A DNA stretch of 41,127 nt from an uncultured Eisenbergiella sp. (lineage in GTDB: Bacteria > Bacillota > Clostridia > Lachnospirales > Lachnospiraceae): the NCBI GenBank assembly GCA_910585455.1, contig CAJUEL010000041.1, forward strand, positions 1 through 41,127, in the 5' to 3' direction. This document shows, piece after piece, positions 35,201-41,127 of the stretch (positions are counted from its first letter, which is position 1; each line of letters begins with the position of its first letter). The translations under genes were made by a program, and so were the position numbers. Below the pieces are notes generated by a model. It did not search any database. It was given only the letters and a program-made list of their open reading frames with translations, and was not told the DNA's origin.

Positions 35201-38200
35201 TGTCCGCCAAAAACTCCTCCGCATCCTCATCGATCACGGCGTTATAGGCGCCCATGCCCCGTTCCGGATCGGATATGGCGCGCCGGATCAGCTCCCGGAT
35301 ATCCTCCTTCGAAAGAGGCTTCAGCTCAAAAATGACCGACCGGGAAAGAAGCGCCCCGTTCACCTCAAAATAGGGATTTTCCGTGGTCGCACCGATTAAA
35401 ATGATCGTGCCGTCCTCCACGAAGGGGAGCAGATAATCCTGTTGTCCCTTATTAAAGCGGTGAATTTCGTCAATGAACAGGATCGTCCGCTTCCCGTACA
35501 TGCCCTGATTGTCCTTCGCCTTTTTCACCACCTCTTCCATATCCTTCTTGCCCGCTACGGTCGCGTTCAGCTGCACAAATTCCGCGCTGGTGGTGTTGGC
35601 AATCACCTTCGCCAGCGTGGTTTTTCCCGTGCCGGGCGGTCCGTAGAAAATGATGGAGGAAAGCTTGTCCGCCGAAATCGCCCGGTACAAAAGCCTGTCC
35701 TTACCGATGATGTGCTGCTGCCCCACCACCTCTGCAAGCGTCCGGGGCCGCAGACGCGCCGCCAGCGGAGATTCCTTCTCCTGATTGGTTTCCCTCATGT
35801 ATTCAAACAGATCCATTTCGTCCCTTCCTTCTATGTCTGCCGGTAGGCTTGCTGCATGCAGCAGTTCAGACAGGTCTGCACTGATACTACTGAATTTTCA
35901 TATTCGGCCATACCTTTTCCACCAGTTCGTCCGGATAATGGGCATCCAGAAATGTGGCGACCACCGTCTCCGCTTCGTTTCCCGCCTTTCTGTCCACATA
36001 GCGCACCATGACGGCCGCGGACAAAAGAGCGTCACAGATCATGAGCACAATGACCGCCCAGGTGGCGACCTTGGCATACAGCGCGGGCAGCTTTTCGATC
36101 CATCCACTCAAAACCGGATAACACAGCTTGATCCAGACCACGGACAAAAGCCCCCAGAAAATGCAGTACAGCAGATTGGTCCTGCCCCCGATATTGAAGG
36201 GCATCCAGCTGTAATCCCAAAAGGTGGTGCCGAAAAACACCTCCGTGAACACGCTGCACATATACTCATAAACGCCGCCCAGCACCGCGCCGGCCAGAAA
36301 CACATAGCGGTCCTCCTTCCCTGAAAGCCGCTGCAGCACCACCGTAAGCAGCACCGCGCCCAGCCCCCAGACGATGGAAAAAGCGCCGTAAATCACGCTG
36401 GAACGGCTCATCCACACGCCGCCTGTCACCCGGCAGAACAGCGTTTCAATCAGATCGCCCAAAAAGGCGCTGATGATGAAAACCCAGATCAGCTTGTCCA
36501 GACAGACGCCTTTGGCAAACACATAGCCGCCTTCCTCTGCGTCCGTTTTTTCCTCCATATCCGGATAGGCACGGTTTAACCGGTTCCAGACGCTGTGATA
36601 AATTTTCGCCCCCAGCCGTCCCTGCACGGCGAGCTGCTCGTTTTGCTGGGTCCGCTCTGCTTCCCGCAGCTCCTCCAGCGTTTTGCTCTTATGCACCGCA
36701 TAGAGCACCGTCAAAAGATCCAGCAGAAGGATTGCGAAAATGACGCCGTCTGCAATCCGCAATGCCAGCACGGGAATCATGCTCACCACCGTAAAGACAA
36801 AGGGGTGCAGCAGGAGCACCACAATGATTACCGCAGCCGCCCGCAAAAGCCCAAAGGCCACTCCCTTTTTCTCACCGCCGAACAAACTGCGTTTTTCATA
36901 CTGCCAGATCCGACGCCGCCAGATGCGCCGGGAAAAATCGCCGGAAAGATAATCCACCGCCGAAACCACCACAAGGGTCGTCAGATATTGCAAAAAAATA
37001 TTACCTGACAGGGTCGGCAGCACGATGATCAGAATGTCCGCCATGACGCCGTACTGTAAGCACAACGGAAGATCAAAAAATCCCCTGTTGGAAAAACGCC
37101 TTTGTGTCACCGCCGTGACCACTACCTCAGCGACCCAGCCCAGAAATCCATAAAACAATAAATAGGTCAAAAGCTCCGTATAGGTATATTCCATCATGCC
37201 CACTCATCCTTTGCATCTTCTATGTTACGATTCAAACGTGTCTGAATCGTAACTCTTCTGTTATAACCGCCGCTTCCGCATATTCCCCTGCAAGCTACAC
37301 GCCCCGTTCATCCATCGAAGCGGAACACATCCGCTATTTTCTGTCCAGGGAATGTTTTTTTCGCCATCCGGTACATGGCCTTCGCATGGATTCTGTCATG
37401 CCAGAGAAATCTCCTGAAAAGCTTAAGCAGCGTCCAGTCCTCGCCATAGCTGCCATGAAAAACCGGATTATCCAGATACCCTTCCGTCTTTTCCAGCAGC
37501 GCAAATCCCCGCTTTCTGCACTCCAGAATGCTCCCCTCATGATCCGCGTCCACGCCGATCTCCTCAAAATAATAGGAATTGACGCCCTTCGTGTGGTCAT
37601 ACATTTCCTGCGCCGTCGCAGGCGTCAGTCCGTAAAAGGTCTTTCTCTTTTGCAGAACGCTCTTGTTTTTATCGGGTATCGCATCATATAATTTCTGAAA
37701 ATCGGCGGCGGATTTTAAGGTGATCTCCTTTAAAAAAAGGTAATCCTCCTGACAAAGCGGTCTTTTTTCCGAATCAAACAGCACGTCCGAATCGGCATCG
37801 CTAATCTGCAGGCTGCTCTCCTTTTCCTGCACGATCTCCACCTCCCACTCCGTCGGTATCGCGGCGCGCGCCCAGCGCAAAAAGGAGATCAGCTCGCCCT
37901 CCATCTTCTGCATAGCGATTTCCTTTGTCTCCCCTCTCGTATATGCGCCCGGAAAATTGTCCGAATAAAGCAGGGTATCCTCCCCATTATGTTCCCAAAC
38001 ACAGCGTATTACCATTGAACCCCCTCCTGATATGTTATCTGCTTCCTACTATATACCGTGGTATCTTTCCTGTCAATATTGCACCCGTGCCGCTCCGTCG
38101 TTTATCGCGCAAACGTTACTGCTCACGGTGCCGCCAAATGCGGACTGCCGGCAGTAACGCGCAAACCGCGTAAAAACATGGTGGCGGCAGATATTGCATG

Positions 38201-41127
38201 CCATGACTATCCAGGCCCGTTTAAATCGCCACGAAATTTTCTCTTCGAAATCAGAGCCCGTATTCCAGATATAGCTGTTGACGCACGGAAGTATCTGCGC
38301 ACACGCGCAAAATGTCCTCGTGGCGGTTATCCTGATTCAGGCGCTCGATCAGCGTGCTCAGCCGTTGTTCACCAAACGCAATTCCGCGCTTTTCCCCACG
38401 TCTTTCTCCAATCTCAATCCCTTCCCGCCGGCCTTCCTTCCGGCTGTCCGCCAGCATTTCCCGAAATGCAGTGCACATCCTGTAATCCTCCGTTTCTTCA
38501 TTATAGTATTTCTCTTTCCGCCTTCTTAAGCTTCCCAGATTCAGCATGACACAGAGCAGATCATACAGCTCCGAATCCAGATGCTCCAGCCGATCCTGAT
38601 TCTCTGCAAGATACTTTCCCATCGCCTCCCTGTCCTCGCGTCTCTTCATCAGCGCGATCAGGTCCCGCAGTCCCGTCCGGAAGTGCTCCTCCTGCAAATC
38701 CTCCAGGCAGACAAGGTTCATCTGATAGTCCGGCACCAGCTTCCTCATTTTTCCGTCTATTCCTGCCATATCCAGCATATCCGTCAGCTTCCGGGCAGCG
38801 GTCCATTTCTCTCTTCCATGATAAAATACAATGGTTATCACCGGTATCAGGCGGTCGGTCTGAGCGATTCCTGACAGATATTCGGGGCCTTCCTTCAAAT
38901 CCTTCGCTGCCCGGTGCTGTCTCTTAAGCCCGGAAAACTGTGTCACAAGCTCCATGTCATCATATTCCCTGCACCGAAGCGGCATGCCAAAATGCAGGCT
39001 GTCCTGATTCTCCAGCGCGATTTTCACGAAATGCGGCGTCCGGCAAAGCAGCTTGATCACATCCCGTTCTCTTACTCTGCTGCGCAATACGCCGTCCCGT
39101 CCCCGTTTCATCCGCGCGTAATTTTGCTGTGTTTCCGCCAGGTCCTGCGCAAGGATTTTCGTCTTTCCTCCGTAAATGACGGCGTTGCAGAACTCCGCGA
39201 ATATTTCTGCTTTTTCCAGATACTGATTCAGCAGGTCATTCTTTTTCCCCATTCGTTGCCCTCCATATACTTTTTTTCTGAAATTGTTGGAAATATGGGG
39301 CGATATGCCTGATAAAATAGGATAGGAAGAGCCGCCTCTGCCAGCCCGTCCGATGCAGAATTTCCAAACCTTCAGATTCACTCCCGCCTTTGCGGGAACT
39401 ATCTCATTATAGCAAAGCTTATCCCATAATGCAATCAAAAAGAAACTACAGGACAGAGAAATAATTTCCTGCGGGTACACGAAAAATGAAAAAAAAATGA
39501 AAATGTACTTGCTAAAACCGGTCAGGTTATGGTATAATGCATTTTGTCAGTCAGACAGGCTGTACAGGGGCATAGTTCAAAGGTAGAACAGCGGTCTCCA
39601 AAACCGTCGATGTGGGTTCGATTCCTACTGCCCCTGCTTTTATTTTGCTCTTAGTGAACGTTTTTTTCATCATACTATTAGCTGTTTTGCGTCTTTTTTT
39701 GAAGGGAATGATCTGCTGCCGGTCATTCCCTTTGCGATTTTCCCGCCCTCTGCTCCACTCTCCATTTATTTCCTCCATTGCCGGAGCGGATGGCATTCGC
39801 AGCCGCATCATCCTTCCAGGAACCGGAAAATTTCTTCCAGATATGGCTCCAGCACCGCATTGGGCGCGCGGTATATCTCATGCCGGACGCCTTCTGCCAC
39901 CACCAGCCTGCCATTTGCAATCCGCCTGATAAATTTTTCCTGCGCCTCCGGCTTTACCAGGGAATCGAGCTGTGCCTGGAACAAAAGCACCGGGGTCTGC
40001 ACCTTTTTGGTCTGCCCAGCGCTGATCACAAATTTCCCGGCATTGATCGCCTCTTTCCCCCAGTAATAGCTTCCCGAGCTGGTCTGGCAGCTTATATCCT
40101 CCTTCCGTTTTTCCTGATAATACAGGTGCCTTGCCTCGCTGCTGGCGGAGCTTGTAGCAAATGGTTCATCCGGATTGAATGCCGACTGGGTGAAAAGCCG
40201 TTCCTTCCCGCTTCCCTTCCACACCTTCATATCGCACAGGATGCGCGCCACAAAAGCGGGGCAGGCGCCCAGCTTCAGTCCCAGCATCGGCGCGTTTAAC
40301 ACCGCCTTTGTAAAATCGACCGGATACTGCTCCAGATAAAAGGCTCCGATGCAGCCGCCCATGGAATGGGCATACAGATAGAGCGGTCCCCCCTGCGCCA
40401 TCGGTTTTACCACCGTCTTCACAAACTGGTGCAGCTCCCTGACGTAGCGGGAAAAAAGATCGATATGCACGATCGTGATATCCTCCACCTCCCGCAGGGA
40501 TTTTCCATGCCCCCTGTGATCCATGATCGCCACCTGATATCCCTGGGTATAAAAATAGTAAATCAGCTCGTGATATTTCAGACAGGATTCCGTAAAGCCA
40601 TAGCTGATCACGATGGTCCCCCTGCTGTCCGCCTGCGGATACAGCTCATAATACAGCCCTGCCTCCGCTCCATCCTCCAACCGGCTGTCCGCCACAGGCA
40701 TCCTGCCGCACTGACAGATCTTTGCCAGAAAAGGCTCTGCCACCTCCTCCATCTGTTGCTTCAACATATCCTCCGCAAAACAGGATACCCTGCCTGCCTG
40801 CTTAATATCAAGCACTTCCTTTTTCATCAAAACCTCCATGTCGCCGCTTTGCGGCGACTCAAATCAGAAGCAAGAAAATAAGCCCTCCGGCTCATTCTGC
40901 TCACTGCCCTATCCTTCTTTTCGTCATCTTGTTCTATTCCCAGCATAACAGATTCCACCCTTTTGCACAAGACATGATTTGCGCTTTCGCCTGCTCTATA
41001 TCCCTACGCGTTACTTTTCACGGGGTGGGGAGAAAGGCCGGTCGGGACAGACGGAACAGGAGGACGCGGGATGATGGGCGGGCAGAGGACACAGGCTGTT
41101 TCCTGACGCTTTTATCCGGAGCGGAGA

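Overview
The window looks like a chromosomal segment from a spore-forming gut Clostridium relative, most likely a Lachnospiraceae member (inference). The signs are a moderately high GC content, AGGAGG-type ribosome binding sites, Lpl/YesMN-type sugar uptake genes, several Lachnospiraceae-style regulators, and a collagen-like spore-surface-type protein. About 28 genes look intact. Nearly all lie on the minus strand; the plus strand carries only a LysR gene, an AraC gene, a tRNA-Trp gene and some decayed ABC transporter genes. I see no rRNA, CRISPR array, prophage or intact insertion sequence.

Layout. 1-6.4 kb: a LytTR response regulator, a 324-bp inverted repeat, a decayed ABC exporter, a HIT-family protein, a small ABC transporter operon, and remnants of a second ABC system. 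6.4-8 kb: an AlbA_2/RecG-like regulator with a 13-bp tandem repeat inside its reading frame. 8.1-18.8 kb: a carbohydrate locus in the order ATPase, sensor kinase, AraC-type response regulator, lipoprotein sugar binder, two permeases, GH31 glycosidase. 18.8-21.2 kb: a MATE exporter divergent from a LysR regulator. 21.2-25.6 kb: a lipoprotein, a DUF1905/DUF2200 reading frame, a collagen-like protein and a glycosyltransferase. 25.8-29 kb: a GH127 beta-L-arabinofuranosidase divergent from an AraC regulator. 29-32.6 kb: a lipoprotein, a DHHW protein and an MBOAT acyltransferase, together a likely surface polymer O-acetylation set. 32.6-33.2 kb: a second long inverted repeat. 33.2-41 kb: a phosphodiesterase-like protein, rarA, a membrane protein, a DinB-like protein, an Rpn-type nuclease, tRNA-Trp and an alpha/beta hydrolase.

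How the genes work together. In the 8-17 kb locus, the kinase and regulator should sense an external glycan fragment, the binding protein and permeases import it, and the cytoplasmic GH31 enzyme cleaves it. The GH127/AraC pair is a second, separate arabinoside module. The collagen-like protein beside a TPR glycosyltransferase suggests a glycosylated spore or cell surface filament.

The most unusual feature is a pair of long inverted repeats of almost equal length (866-1189 and 32626-32945). They share a nearly identical 20-nt loop and inner stem but have unrelated outer arms. They have the same orientation, and each ends about 60 bp before a minus-strand start codon. The clear transition mismatches between their arms are G-U pairs only if the minus strand is transcribed, which points to a structured minus-strand RNA element. 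Other points are a possible phase-variable regulator, a second dispersed GTTACT-type repeat, and a candidate operator over the start site of the sugar-binding operon.
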